NCBI GenBank assembly: GCA_934317205.1
Contig: CAKREL010000063.1
Span: 1-14,583, forward strand
Length of the DNA: 14,583 nucleotides
Origin: an uncultured Eubacterium sp.
GTDB lineage: Bacteria; Bacillota; Clostridia; Lachnospirales; Lachnospiraceae
Direction of reading: 5' to 3'
The position numbers were made by a program, and so were the translations under genes. Under the pieces are notes generated by a model. It made no database searches and had not been told where the DNA came from. It saw nothing but the letters and a program-made list of their open reading frames with translations. Position 1 is the first letter of the stretch, and each line of letters starts with the position of its first letter. Of this stretch, positions 1 to 8,758 are shown piece after piece.

Positions 1-881
1 CCGAGAGCATCGCCCACCTGCATTCCAAGCCCTTCCACTTTGATACACACACCATACGCTACAACCAATGTCGTTCCATATGTATTTACTACCGCCTGTA
101 ATGTCATATCCGAGATGGAAATAATGCTCATCTGCAAAGCAGCCGGCAGACCATACACTAACATCTGTTTTCCAATAAATGTATCCAGTTTCAATTTATC
201 TCTGCGAATCCGCAGCATCGGCAAAATCTTCCATGCATAAAGCAGGCAGGCCACGCCGGATATAATCTGCGCCAGTACGGTTGCAAATGCAGCACCTCCA
301 ACTCCCAGAGGAATCACAGCCACAAATAAAACGTCAAATACAATATTCAACAAACTGGAAATACCAAGAAAAATAAGCGGAACCACCGAATTACCCAGTG
401 AGCGTAAAACAGCAGAAATCCAGTTGTACAACATTGTTCCGACAGAACCGGCACAAATGATCCGCAGGTACAAAACAGCCGCATCCAGCACCTCTGCCGG
501 AGTCTGCAGCACGATCAGCAACGGCCTTGTCGTAAGCAGTCCGATCACTGTTACAAGTATCGTCATACCAACTGCAATAAAAATAGACGAAAAGAATGTC
601 TTTACTACTTTATCCTCTTCCTTTGCACCATAGTATTGTGACATAACAACCGTTACGCCCGTCGTCAGACCGATGATCAACGAAAATACCAGATACATAC
701 CGACGCCTGCCACACTGACCGCTGCCAGCGCATTATCCCCTAAAAAATGCCCTACAATATACGAATCTGCAAAATTGTAGATTCTCTGAAAAACCAGCCC
801 CAGCAACACAGGCATCGCAAACTTCAAAATCTGCGGTGCGATACGTCCGGAAGTCATATCCACCATTACTTCTTTCTTCAT
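1..881 (-). CDS. MATE family efflux transporter (3' end cut by window edge)
   Basis: I read this by translating the minus strand from the ATG at 881. The frame stays open for 293 codons to the window edge, against about 450 residues for a full MATE protein, so roughly the C-terminal third is missing. The product begins MKKEVMVDMTSGRIAPQILK and continues with hydrophobic segments. The stretch RIYNFADSYIVGHFLG at about 32-47 is typical of the first helices of MATE proteins, and VTVVMSQYYGAKEEDK at about 77-92 matches the conserved loop between helices 2 and 3. MATE proteins export cationic drugs or metabolites in exchange for Na+ or H+ at the cytoplasmic membrane; the substrate here cannot be told. 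A GGGGA ribosome site lies about nine bases before the ATG. The gene has its own promoter and is separated from the upstream operon by a terminator, so I see no functional link to the B12 genes. The family call is firm. Confidence 0.93.
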   Translation of the reverse strand, partial: MKKEVMVDMTSGRIAPQILKFAMPVLLGLVFQRIYNFADSYIVGHFLGDNALAAVSVAGVGMYLVFSLIIGLTTGVTVVMSQYYGAKEEDKVVKTFFSSIFIAVGMTILVTVIGLLTTRPLLIVLQTPAEVLDAAVLYLRIICAGSVGTMLYNWISAVLRSLGNSVVPLIFLGISSLLNIVFDVLFVAVIPLGVGGAAFATVLAQIISGVACLLYAWKILPMLRIRRDKLKLDTFIGKQMLVYGLPAALQMSIISISDMTLQAVVNTYGTTLVVAYGVCIKVEGLGMQVGDAL

Positions 882-924
882 AATGTAAAATCCCCATTTT
901 TCTGTCCTTTTCTTTACTGTGCTT

Positions 925-953
925 ATTATAGCTTATTTATTTCCGAAAAAAAA
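925..953 (-). promoter_or_regulatory. candidate sigma-A promoter of the MATE gene
   Basis: On the minus strand a perfect TATAAT lies at 930-925, 43 bases before the MATE start codon. The position 17 bp upstream (953-948) is only TTTTTT, which is also the U-tract of the preceding terminator, so the -35 box is poor. The -10 box and its position are the main support. Confidence 0.5.
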
Positions 954-990
954 CCTCGAAGTTTCATGCGATTTACATAAAACTTCGAGG
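946..990 (-). terminator. intrinsic terminator ending the B12 uptake operon
   Basis: A perfect 11-bp stem pairs 980-990 with 954-964 (CCTCGAAGTTT and its complement) around a 15-base loop. On the minus strand it is followed at once by eight T residues (953-946). This is a standard Rho-independent terminator downstream of the large surface-protein gene that ends at 1098. The plus-strand side has no comparable T-run, so it works mainly for minus-strand transcripts. Confidence 0.88.
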
Positions 991-1097
991 TTACAAATTT
1001 ATATTCAACTTGAAATATATATGAGATTTAGTATGTGATCCCAAACAGCCCAAGCTGACATAAGCTTCTTAAAATCACTGTACATTCTCGTAAACGT

Positions 1098-4000
1098 TTA
1101 TCTCATTTTTCTTCTGTAAACAACCGTTCCTGCAGCTGCACCACCAGCTGCGATCATAAGCATACAGAACAGCCAGACAGATGTCACATCACCTGTTTTA
1201 ACAGTGTTTTTAATCTGTGTTTTGTCTGCTGTGGAGGCATTTGGAGTATTGGAGTTATCCGGAGTATTTCCAATATTGCCATTATCTTTTCCCGGTACTT
1301 TACCAGCATCTAAATCTTCGGATGTTCCCGGTGCAGACGGAACTGTGATTTCTTCATTATGATCCGGTGTTTTTTCTGCATCTTTCAGGTCATATAATGC
1401 CGGTTTTCCCAAACGATAACGGTCATATGCAACCAGAGCCTGCATTGCCTGGATTGCTGACATATTGTTTACTTTGGCATCATTCATCATATGTTTGAAG
1501 CCGGTTCCATCTACGCGATATGCTTCCAGTGCAGTTAATAAATTTCTTGCTTTGCTCTTTGCGAAACCACTATTCTCATCTAATGGATTGATTTTTAAAG
1601 CTGTCAATGCAATGATTGTCTGTGCTGTACCCTCAGATGTTCCGAGATCACAATTGCGATCCATCTGTTTCTTTAAGTAATCCAGTGCAGAATCTACTGC
1701 TTTCTTTACTTTCTCATTTGTTCCATAATAAGGTGCAAGTCCCTGAATACACATCGCAGTCAGATCTACATCTGCACTCTCATTGCTATTCAGACCAAAT
1801 CCACCGTTTTTGTTCTGGAATGTTAAAACAGCATCAATGATCGAATCCCTGTTCCACTTCGCATCATTCGGAATTTCATATCCACGACTATCCAGTGCGA
1901 TCAGTGACCAGGCTGCCTCGTTACTTCCTTCGCCAATCATTTTACGATTGCACAGAAGCTGAACCAGATTGATACCATTCAGATCGGATGCATCCTTACC
2001 TAATGCACTGACCGTTAGGATTACTCTTGCAAGTGTGGTCGGCTTCAATGCAGAGCTCTTTGGATTGGTATATGTTTTCTCAATGGTTTTTAAATATGCC
2101 TGTGCCTGAGCGGATGTCAATTTATTTTCTCTTGCAAGTAAAAATACAACCCACTCATCTCCATACTGATAATTTCCGTCTTTATATGCATTTGCAATAA
2201 CAGCGGATGCATCTTTCATACCATCGGATACAATTTTATCAATGTCAGCGGCTGCTTCCTGCTCACCTGCTTTTACTTCTACCTGGAAAACAATCGGTTT
2301 TGCACCGCCGGTAGTATCAACCGGTGTACCTGTAACAGTTACTGTTCCTGCTTTTTCACCTGTTAATTTATATTCTGTGGTAGCTACACAGTATTCTTTG
2401 CTTCCGGAGCTTCCGACAATTTCTCCAAGTGGAGAACGTGTAATCGATACTTCTCCTGTTCCTTCAAAAGTCCATACCATGCCTGGTTCTGTTACATGAT
2501 ATGCTTCTTTTCCTTCGCTTCCTGTGAATGTCAGCGGTAAAACAAGATTCTTATTTTCATCTACTGTAATGGTTTCCTGTTCCATAGAAACTTTGGTTAA
2601 CGGGTTGAAATATTTAATGGAAATCTCAGAACTTCCTGTCACCGGTTTACTCAAGTTCGGATCTAAAGAAGTTGCTGTAAGTGTTGTTGTTCCTGCTTTC
2701 TTTGGTAATATAGCAAGCAGGAAAGCCTGTACATATTCTGCTACATCCGTATCACTGGAACTCATTTCCCAGCTGTCACGGTAACTTGCATTCTCCGGTT
2801 CTACAATGACAGTTCCTGCCTGACTGCCAAGTGTCAGATCCAGAAAATCTCCCAGCTCTCCACTATTTGCATTACGGTCATGTACTACATAAGTACCATT
2901 TGCTGCCGGTTTGATGGAAGTAGTTGCCACATAAGTAGATGTAATATCAAGCTGTGCTGTTTTTCCAAGTCCGGTTACTTTTGCCTGCACGACACCCGGT
3001 TCTGTCGCATAAAAGGTATTTCCACCAGAAGTAAATACTTTTCCTGAAAGTTCATACTCAAATAAACTGGATGGTGCACCTTTCCATTTGCCATCTACGA
3101 AAACTTCCGTATTTAATGTTACAATACCACTGCCTTCTACTTCATAGGCTCCATTTTTTGTTTCCTTCACATATTTTCCTGACGGAACAAGACGAAGCTT
3201 CTCTGCCTGGATATCACTGACAGTAATCGTAAATGCAGCAAGCTTTTTCCATGTATTTTTATCGTATGCTACCACATCCAGAGAACCTGCACCAAGTACC
3301 TGTAATTCTCCATTTTCAGACAGAAAAACGTTATGTTTTCCCTGTCCGCTGCCAACGTACTGTGGCTGCCATTCAATCTCTCCGTCATATCCCGGATATG
3401 TGAATTTTCCTACATAATAATTTACGGTAGTTCCTTCGTTTGGAAGAACTTCATCTAAGGAAAGGATCAGACCGTTTGTCTCACTGAACAGAGTTTCTCC
3501 TGAACCATATCCCTCGTAAGCAGTATAGCAAAGCTCTGCCGGCTGTGGCGGAACATAGTTTCCTGCCTCACCAAGGTGTGCCCAGCCATCCTCATTAATT
3601 GTCCATGTTTTTCCGTTGCTTCCTTTTTTCTGATTTAATAATCCAAGGAAATCTTCGCTGTAAAAATCTTCACGGACTTTTGCGGAACACTCACTCACCG
3701 TTCCATTCGGAGTGCCGCAGCCATTCTCATTTGCAGTTGTCAGCCAGTAGCAGTTTCCTATTTTGGTATTTGCTGTGGAAGTTGCTGCAATTGCTCCTGT
3801 CACACCATTTCCGGTAGTTCCTTTTGCACTGACAGTTCCAGCCACATAGCTGTTGATCACTGCTCCGCCGGAAAGCAGATTTGCTACAAAACCACCGGTA
3901 TTTTTACGGTTATTGTTCTGTCCTGCTGAATTAATCTCTGCTCTGGACCAGCAATTGACGATCAGACCCTCACAGTTTCCTGCGATTGCTCCCATATCAT

Positions 4001-5279
4001 TTGTGCCTGTTGCAGAACCAAGAATTCCCACATTTTGAATCACACCGTTTGGTCCGATATTTTTCCATAATGCAGCGCCTTTTAATGTAATCGTATGTCC
4101 ATTTCCATCCAGAACTGCATTCATTGTATTATATGTGCCAAACCACCAGTCCCCAATCGTAATATCAGCATCCAGACGGTAATATTTTCCCGGTCTTAAA
4201 TCTTCCAGATCATCCGATGTCTTGATGGAGATCACTTCTTTGTCAGACAGATCTACCGCTTCCAGTTTCTTTTCTGCCAGATCGTTCTGTGCATTTTTCA
4301 GATTTTCTGTGACACTGACAACTTTACTCTGTTTTTTCTCATCTGCAGACTGCATCTTTTTTGCTTCATCCAGTGCTTTTGTAAAAACAGACCAGGACTC
4401 AGCAGTATATACTTTGGAAGCATCTACCTTTTCGGCAGCCAGGATTGCATCATTTAATGCGTTCAGATCGGCCTCTTCTGCATCCGGATCCGGTTTTTGC
4501 TGACTGGAAGCACGCGGTGCCAGCACACCATCCTTCACACTCCAGCTCAGATCACCTTCCTGCAGATTCGCATTCAATGTGTCCACATAAGAATCCGGTT
4601 TGAAATCTGCTGCATTTGCGATCAATGTACAATTTGTTCCATTGACTACCTCTGCACCATCCCATCCTTCTTCACTTGCGATGCGATCTGTGCCGACTGC
4701 AATACAATTTTTGATCGTACAGCTCTCAAACAGTGCAATGGATGTCACTGCTCCATAAAATGGAGTCGCTCCGGCTGTTACCTTTCCAGTCACAAGACAG
4801 TTGGAAATTGTTCCGGTTGCTTTTCCTGCCAATCCTCCCACGTAAATATATGGAGAGGTTCCTTTAAAATCTACCGTTGCACTGCTCATACAGTTACGGA
4901 TGGTTCCTTTACAGTCACCTGTAATGACACCTGTATTTGTGTTTTTAGTTTCACTGACAGAACCTTTCAGAATCAGATTTTTAACTACTGCTCCTTTTGG
5001 AAGAGACTCAAACATCTTTTTTCCTGAAAGTGTGATCGTATGTCCATTTCCATCCAGTGTAAAATCTCCGGACGGATAAATTGGTGTCCAGTTGTCCAGT
5101 GTGATATCTTCCGTCAGCCGGTAAGCACCTCCGCTTTTTGCGATTGCTGCGAGTCCTGCGGCATTACTGATATCAGTAACAGTTTCCGCTTTCACAGCTA
5201 CAGCTGTCATTGGAACCAGTCCAACAGCCAGTGTGATTGCCAAAACAAATGACAAGACTCTTGTTTTTAGTTTCTTCAT
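1098..5279 (-). CDS. large cell-wall-anchored protein: GLUG, FIVAR, Ig-like and alpha/alpha-toroid (B12-binder-like) regions
   Basis: This is a 1393-residue exported surface protein. Residues 1-31 are a signal peptide (KK, hydrophobic core, cut near AVKAE). Two related beta-rich blocks (about 34-250 and 345-575) carry GLUG-type repeats and share the motif LDGNGHTITL. Between them, at about 270-338, is a charged helical FIVAR-like module. Residues 580-1005 look like several bacterial Ig-like domains. Residues 1012-1297 form repeated helix pairs with signatures such as FQNKNGGFGLN (1154-1164) and SEGTAQTIIALTALKINP (1215-1232). This is the terpene-cyclase/prenyltransferase-like alpha/alpha toroid, the general fold of the intrinsic factor and transcobalamin alpha domain. 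The tail is a low-complexity linker, NTVKTGD (1358-1364), a membrane helix (about 1367-1387) and RRKMR: a variant sortase signal. An AAGGA site precedes the ATG. It is the last gene of the operon, 95 bases after ecfT. Export and anchoring are clear; B12 binding is inferred from fold and context. Confidence 0.88.
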   Translation of the reverse strand: MKKLKTRVLSFVLAITLAVGLVPMTAVAVKAETVTDISNAAGLAAIAKSGGAYRLTEDITLDNWTPIYPSGDFTLDGNGHTITLSGKKMFESLPKGAVVKNLILKGSVSETKNTNTGVITGDCKGTIRNCMSSATVDFKGTSPYIYVGGLAGKATGTISNCLVTGKVTAGATPFYGAVTSIALFESCTIKNCIAVGTDRIASEEGWDGAEVVNGTNCTLIANAADFKPDSYVDTLNANLQEGDLSWSVKDGVLAPRASSQQKPDPDAEEADLNALNDAILAAEKVDASKVYTAESWSVFTKALDEAKKMQSADEKKQSKVVSVTENLKNAQNDLAEKKLEAVDLSDKEVISIKTSDDLEDLRPGKYYRLDADITIGDWWFGTYNTMNAVLDGNGHTITLKGAALWKNIGPNGVIQNVGILGSATGTNDMGAIAGNCEGLIVNCWSRAEINSAGQNNNRKNTGGFVANLLSGGAVINSYVAGTVSAKGTTGNGVTGAIAATSTANTKIGNCYWLTTANENGCGTPNGTVSECSAKVREDFYSEDFLGLLNQKKGSNGKTWTINEDGWAHLGEAGNYVPPQPAELCYTAYEGYGSGETLFSETNGLILSLDEVLPNEGTTVNYYVGKFTYPGYDGEIEWQPQYVGSGQGKHNVFLSENGELQVLGAGSLDVVAYDKNTWKKLAAFTITVSDIQAEKLRLVPSGKYVKETKNGAYEVEGSGIVTLNTEVFVDGKWKGAPSSLFEYELSGKVFTSGGNTFYATEPGVVQAKVTGLGKTAQLDITSTYVATTSIKPAANGTYVVHDRNANSGELGDFLDLTLGSQAGTVIVEPENASYRDSWEMSSSDTDVAEYVQAFLLAILPKKAGTTTLTATSLDPNLSKPVTGSSEISIKYFNPLTKVSMEQETITVDENKNLVLPLTFTGSEGKEAYHVTEPGMVWTFEGTGEVSITRSPLGEIVGSSGSKEYCVATTEYKLTGEKAGTVTVTGTPVDTTGGAKPIVFQVEVKAGEQEAAADIDKIVSDGMKDASAVIANAYKDGNYQYGDEWVVFLLARENKLTSAQAQAYLKTIEKTYTNPKSSALKPTTLARVILTVSALGKDASDLNGINLVQLLCNRKMIGEGSNEAAWSLIALDSRGYEIPNDAKWNRDSIIDAVLTFQNKNGGFGLNSNESADVDLTAMCIQGLAPYYGTNEKVKKAVDSALDYLKKQMDRNCDLGTSEGTAQTIIALTALKINPLDENSGFAKSKARNLLTALEAYRVDGTGFKHMMNDAKVNNMSAIQAMQALVAYDRYRLGKPALYDLKDAEKTPDHNEEITVPSAPGTSEDLDAGKVPGKDNGNIGNTPDNSNTPNASTADKTQIKNTVKTGDVTSVWLFCMLMIAAGGAAAGTVVYRRKMR
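4086..4112. repeat. short coding repeat, second copy (GLUG block 2)
   Basis: This 27-base stretch matches 5031-5057 with one difference. Both encode the LDGNGHTIT motif of the two GLUG-like blocks in the large surface protein, so it marks an internal duplication and not an independent element. Confidence 0.8.
5031..5057. repeat. short coding repeat, first copy (GLUG block 1)
   Basis: Partner of 4086-4112 (26 of 27 bases identical). It encodes LDGNGHTIT near residue 75 of the large surface protein. Confidence 0.8.
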
Positions 5280-5374
5280 GAATTTCCTTCTCCTCTCCTT
5301 GGTAAGATACTCCCCCGAATTAACCTTATAGATTGTAGTGTCAAAAGGTCTGAGCCCACCAATATTAATATGTT

Positions 5375-6274
5375 TTATCGAAAACGGTTTTTCGTAATCT
5401 TCCTTCGTTGCCGTTCAAAACGGCAGACACTTACTATCTGTAATCCCATAGGTAACAGACATAAAAATGCATAAATAATATAAAATAAAATACTTACAGA
5501 TGTTACGCGATTCATAATTATTTTAGGATTGTATAAAATATGTGTCTGATCCAGTAATACACCCATCAGTAAAATTGTAAAACAAAAAAACATACTGATG
5601 ACAAGTGTTCTGTCCCGATGGTCAAAACGATAAATAGAAAATGCTGTCCTGCCCCTTAACTGGCTGCCCCTGCTTTTCATAGAATCAGATCTCTGCACCA
5701 TATTCTCAATCGTCCATGTGACCAGGATTGACAACAGTCGCAGCGTATTTATCACACGTCGCACCAGATTTCCCTGCCGTATACCTCTGCCAATTCCTTC
5801 CTGTGCCAGATTGATTTTTTTGGCCTGCTCACGAAGCTGCGGCACACCACGCAGCAAAATCGCAAGAAATAATGACAAACGTGGCGTTATTTTTCCAAAC
5901 AAATAGACAACTTTATCACTGGTAATGATTTCATGTATACACAAAAACCACATGAGCACCGCTGCCACCCGCATACTAATCGTACATCCATATACAAAAG
6001 ATTCCAGCGTAATCTGATTTCCAATGAAATTTTGTCTCAGATATGTAACGCCAAAATGATGGTAAGACGCATAAAACAATGCATAGATCAGTACAAGCGG
6101 TATCAGTACCAGATCAAATATCGCTGCCTTTTTCCCCTTGAGTACCACTGAATAGATAAATGGGCACAAATAAGAGATGATCAAAAATATCGGCTGATCA
6201 AAAAAAACAGTCGACAGGATCATTACTGTAAAAAAGAGGAAATTAATTGCAGGATGATAAGAATCAAATCTCAT
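5375..6274 (-). CDS. ecfT: ECF transporter transmembrane (T) component, second copy in the operon
   Basis: A 299-residue membrane protein of the CbiQ/EcfT family. EcfT joins the substrate-binding S component to the two ATPases and transmits ATP-driven motion. Hydrophobic segments run from about 10 to 125, then 222-245 and 258-282. The cytoplasmic region at about 130-220 carries the family's helix signatures, including PRLSLFLAILLRGVPQLREQ (131-150) and the ATPase-contacting motif MKSRGSQLRGRT (199-210) with SRG at 201-203. The ATG at 6274 follows a GGAGGAG site that overlaps the end of the S-component gene two bases upstream, so the two are translationally close. Its N terminus (FDSYHPAINFLFF) and SRG region resemble the other EcfT in this operon, but overall similarity looks modest, suggesting an old duplication. 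The family is certain; which T protein pairs with which S or ATPase is not. Confidence 0.93.
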   Translation of the reverse strand: MRFDSYHPAINFLFFTVMILSTVFFDQPIFLIISYLCPFIYSVVLKGKKAAIFDLVLIPLVLIYALFYASYHHFGVTYLRQNFIGNQITLESFVYGCTISMRVAAVLMWFLCIHEIITSDKVVYLFGKITPRLSLFLAILLRGVPQLREQAKKINLAQEGIGRGIRQGNLVRRVINTLRLLSILVTWTIENMVQRSDSMKSRGSQLRGRTAFSIYRFDHRDRTLVISMFFCFTILLMGVLLDQTHILYNPKIIMNRVTSVSILFYIIYAFLCLLPMGLQIVSVCRFERQRRKITKNRFR

Positions 6275-6276
6275 GC

Positions 6277-7008
6277 CTACTCCTCCATCATGCCGTATTT
6301 CATCTTGACACGATCTAATTTTTCCAACAATGGCCCGGAAAACAATGCTAATGTTACAATTGTAGCAACCGCATGTACCACATTTACCGGTAAACCTGTT
6401 GCATACATTGCAATTGCACTCTCTTTTGTCACTTCAGAAGATGCGAAAAAGAGAGAACAAGTATCCAGAAGCGGTCCCACAATGAGCATGACACAAAGCC
6501 CTCCGAATATGCATAACGAAACGCGCTTTTTTTTCAAAATCCCACATCTGTAGCACACTCCTGCGAGAAAACCTGCAATTCCGAACGCAAACATCTGCCA
6601 TGGTGTCCACGGGCCCTGTCCAAAAATAAAATTTGATACAAACCCGGTCATCGCACCAGTCAGAAAACCTGCCTCTGCCCCAAGTGCAACTCCTGTTATA
6701 ATAATGATAGCTGTCATCGGTTTAAAATGAGGCAGCCAGATAAATGCTGCTCTGGACACCACTGCAATCGCACACATCACAGCGATCACTACCAATTCCT
6801 TCGCCTGTGGTTTTCTTTTTTCAAAAACCAGAAAAAAAGGAATCATTGTATACACGATAATCAATAAACTTGTAATATAAAACTGGCGTTCTGAAATATT
6901 CCATCCGATATAAATTGTCAGCGGAATTACAACCAGTATCAAAAGTGCAGAAAGAATCATACGTTTGGAAAAACTCCGTTTTTTCTCCTGTACACTTATT
7001 TCACCCAT
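6277..7008 (-). CDS. ECF transporter substrate-binding (S) component, predicted for cobalamin or a related corrinoid
   Basis: A 243-residue integral membrane protein. Hydrophobic segments lie at about 18-36, 43-62, 71-90, 97-127, 138-152, 165-184 and 206-226. The helix at 71-90 contains AVMCA (76-80), an AxxxA pattern of the type S components use to contact EcfT. The region 105-150, with GVALGAEAGFLTGAMTG and then GPWTPWQMFAFGIAGFLAG, is typical of ECF S components in Clostridia. Two hydrophobic helices precede the AxxxA helix, so it may carry an N-terminal addition to the usual six-helix core. In an ECF transporter the S subunit binds the vitamin and topples in the membrane to deliver it. 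Cobalamin specificity is inferred from the upstream B12 riboswitch and the DUF4430 neighbour, since sequence alone does not give S-component substrates. A purine-rich AAGGAC site precedes the ATG. The gene lies between the ATPase and the second ecfT. Confidence 0.85.
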   Translation of the reverse strand: MGEISVQEKKRSFSKRMILSALLILVVIPLTIYIGWNISERQFYITSLLIIVYTMIPFFLVFEKRKPQAKELVVIAVMCAIAVVSRAAFIWLPHFKPMTAIIIITGVALGAEAGFLTGAMTGFVSNFIFGQGPWTPWQMFAFGIAGFLAGVCYRCGILKKKRVSLCIFGGLCVMLIVGPLLDTCSLFFASSEVTKESAIAMYATGLPVNVVHAVATIVTLALFSGPLLEKLDRVKMKYGMMEE

Positions 7009-7078
7009 CTTCTGTCCTTCTCCTTCTCTTTTATTATTTTACTTCTCATTCTGTTCGATTTTCAGTCTCGCTCTATTA

Positions 7079-8758
7079 TTACTTCGCTTTGTTGCGCAGG
7101 ATAAGTTCCGTTACATCCTCATCTGTCACAGCATTTTCAAATATATGACGGCTCATACGGTTTGCTGCAGTTGTATAGAAACTATTCTGTGCAAAAAATC
7201 TGCGCGGTGTATTTGTTGTAATAACACTTCCATCAAAAAACATAGATATGCTATCTGCGTATTTGGCACAAAATTCCACATCATGGGAAACCATCAAAAT
7301 AGTAACCCCTCTGCCCGTCAACCGTTTCAGAATTTCTGCCAGCCGTAATTTAAAGAAATTATCAATTCCCTTCGTCGGCTCATCCAGGATCAATACCTTC
7401 GGATTGCAAAGCAGCACTTTTGCCAGAGCAGCTCTCTGCTGTTCTCCCCCTGACAGATCATATGGATGTGCATCCAACAGTTCTGTCACATCACACTCCT
7501 TAGCCACTGCAAGAATTTTTTCCTCCAGTTCCTCGCCACGCATATGCGTAAAAGAAAGCATTTCTGCCAAATCCTCCCGCACGGTCTTTTTCACAAATAA
7601 ACTCTGCGGATTCTGCGGCAGCATTGCCAGGCAATTTGTAAACAATTCCTGAGATTTATATTTATCCAGGCGTTTTCCCTGAATGAAAATTTTTCCACGA
7701 TATGGTTTTACAATACCACTGATCGACTTCAGCATCGTAGATTTTCCTGTACCATTTCCACCTACTACAGCAAACAATGTGCCTGTTTCTACTTTCAGAT
7801 CGACACCCTTTAAAATATCCGACTGCTCCCGTTCATATCGGAACCATACTTCCTTCATTTCAATAGCCGGATGTTCTGCCTCTTCAAAGGTTTCCTCTTC
7901 TTCCAACTTATGACACGTAATTTCCTGCCCTTCCAGTTCATCCGAAATCCATCCACGGCCTTCGCGGACTGTAAGCGGACATGGAAGTTTACTTCCCACT
8001 TCATAGCAAATACGCATCGGTGCCGGCAGAGCTGTCAACATATCACTGTTCTGTCGTTTTAATTCATCCCCCACTTTTTTCGGGGTATCGTCCGCAACAA
8101 TTTTGCCTTTTTCCATCACGATCACCCGATCCGCACATGGAAATACATCTTCCAGCCGATGCTCCGAAATAATCACTGTAATTCCAAGCTCCAGATTGAT
8201 CTTTCTGACAGTATTCAGAAAATCTGATGCAGCAATTGGATCCAACTGGCTGGTTGGCTCATCCAAAATCAACACTTCCGGCTGCATTGCCATAATAGAA
8301 GCCAGATTCAATAACTGCTTCTGTCCACCGGAAAGTTCCGTTACATTTTTATGAAACCATGTCTGCATACCAAAATAGCTGGCCATCTCAGCCACACGTA
8401 ACCTCATGGTGCGCTGATCACATCCCAGACTCTCCAGACCAAAAGCAAGTTCATGCCACACCTTATCTGTGACAATCTGATTATCCGGATTTTGCATAAC
8501 ATATCCGATTTTTGCACTCTGATCCCACTGGCTCATTTGATCTAATGGTGTTCCTTCAAAACAAACTTCTCCTGTCCGCTTTCCATGCGGAGTCAGAACG
8601 GTTTTCAAATGACTCATCAATGTCGTTTTTCCGCTGCCGCTCTTTCCGCACAGCGCAATATATTCACCTTTTTTTATGTTGAGATTAATCTGATCCAGTG
8701 CCTTTTTTTCGACTCCCGGATAAGAAAATGTCAAATCTTTGATTTCAAAATGTACCAT
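7079..8758 (-). CDS. fused ECF transporter ATPase (EcfA-EcfA' in one chain)
   Basis: A 559-residue protein with two complete ABC nucleotide-binding domains. In the first, Walker A is GKSGSGKTT (38-46), the Q-loop Gln is 89, the signature LSGGQ is 142-146, Walker B and D-loop LILDEPTSQLD are 163-173, and the switch His is 200. In the second, from about residue 305, Walker A is GGNGTGKST, the Q-loop is LPQNP, the signature is LSGGEQQ, Walker B is LILDEPTKGID and the switch is SHD. Both sites look intact. ECF transporters usually use two separate ATPases, so this is the fused form that powers the complex with EcfT. I chose the ATG at 8758 because GGGGGAGG lies seven bases upstream and the ABC fold starts at once (MVHFEIKDLTFSYPG). 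The frame stays open to 8890, but that part reads through the upstream ecfT and is not ABC-like. The gene overlaps ecfT by 28 bases, so the two are very likely co-translated. Confidence 0.95.
   Translation of the reverse strand: MVHFEIKDLTFSYPGVEKKALDQINLNIKKGEYIALCGKSGSGKTTLMSHLKTVLTPHGKRTGEVCFEGTPLDQMSQWDQSAKIGYVMQNPDNQIVTDKVWHELAFGLESLGCDQRTMRLRVAEMASYFGMQTWFHKNVTELSGGQKQLLNLASIMAMQPEVLILDEPTSQLDPIAASDFLNTVRKINLELGITVIISEHRLEDVFPCADRVIVMEKGKIVADDTPKKVGDELKRQNSDMLTALPAPMRICYEVGSKLPCPLTVREGRGWISDELEGQEITCHKLEEEETFEEAEHPAIEMKEVWFRYEREQSDILKGVDLKVETGTLFAVVGGNGTGKSTMLKSISGIVKPYRGKIFIQGKRLDKYKSQELFTNCLAMLPQNPQSLFVKKTVREDLAEMLSFTHMRGEELEEKILAVAKECDVTELLDAHPYDLSGGEQQRAALAKVLLCNPKVLILDEPTKGIDNFFKLRLAEILKRLTGRGVTILMVSHDVEFCAKYADSISMFFDGSVITTNTPRRFFAQNSFYTTAANRMSRHIFENAVTDEDVTELILRNKAK

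Noticed and set aside
4497..5027. 176-codon plus-strand open frame
   Set aside because: Antisense to the GLUG region of the large surface protein. The Cys-rich product is what reverse reading of Thr/Ala/Asn-rich coding gives.
5316..5344. Promoter before the large surface-protein gene
   Set aside because: TTGACA is perfect, but the best -10 at 16 bp is TAATTC, too poor to annotate.
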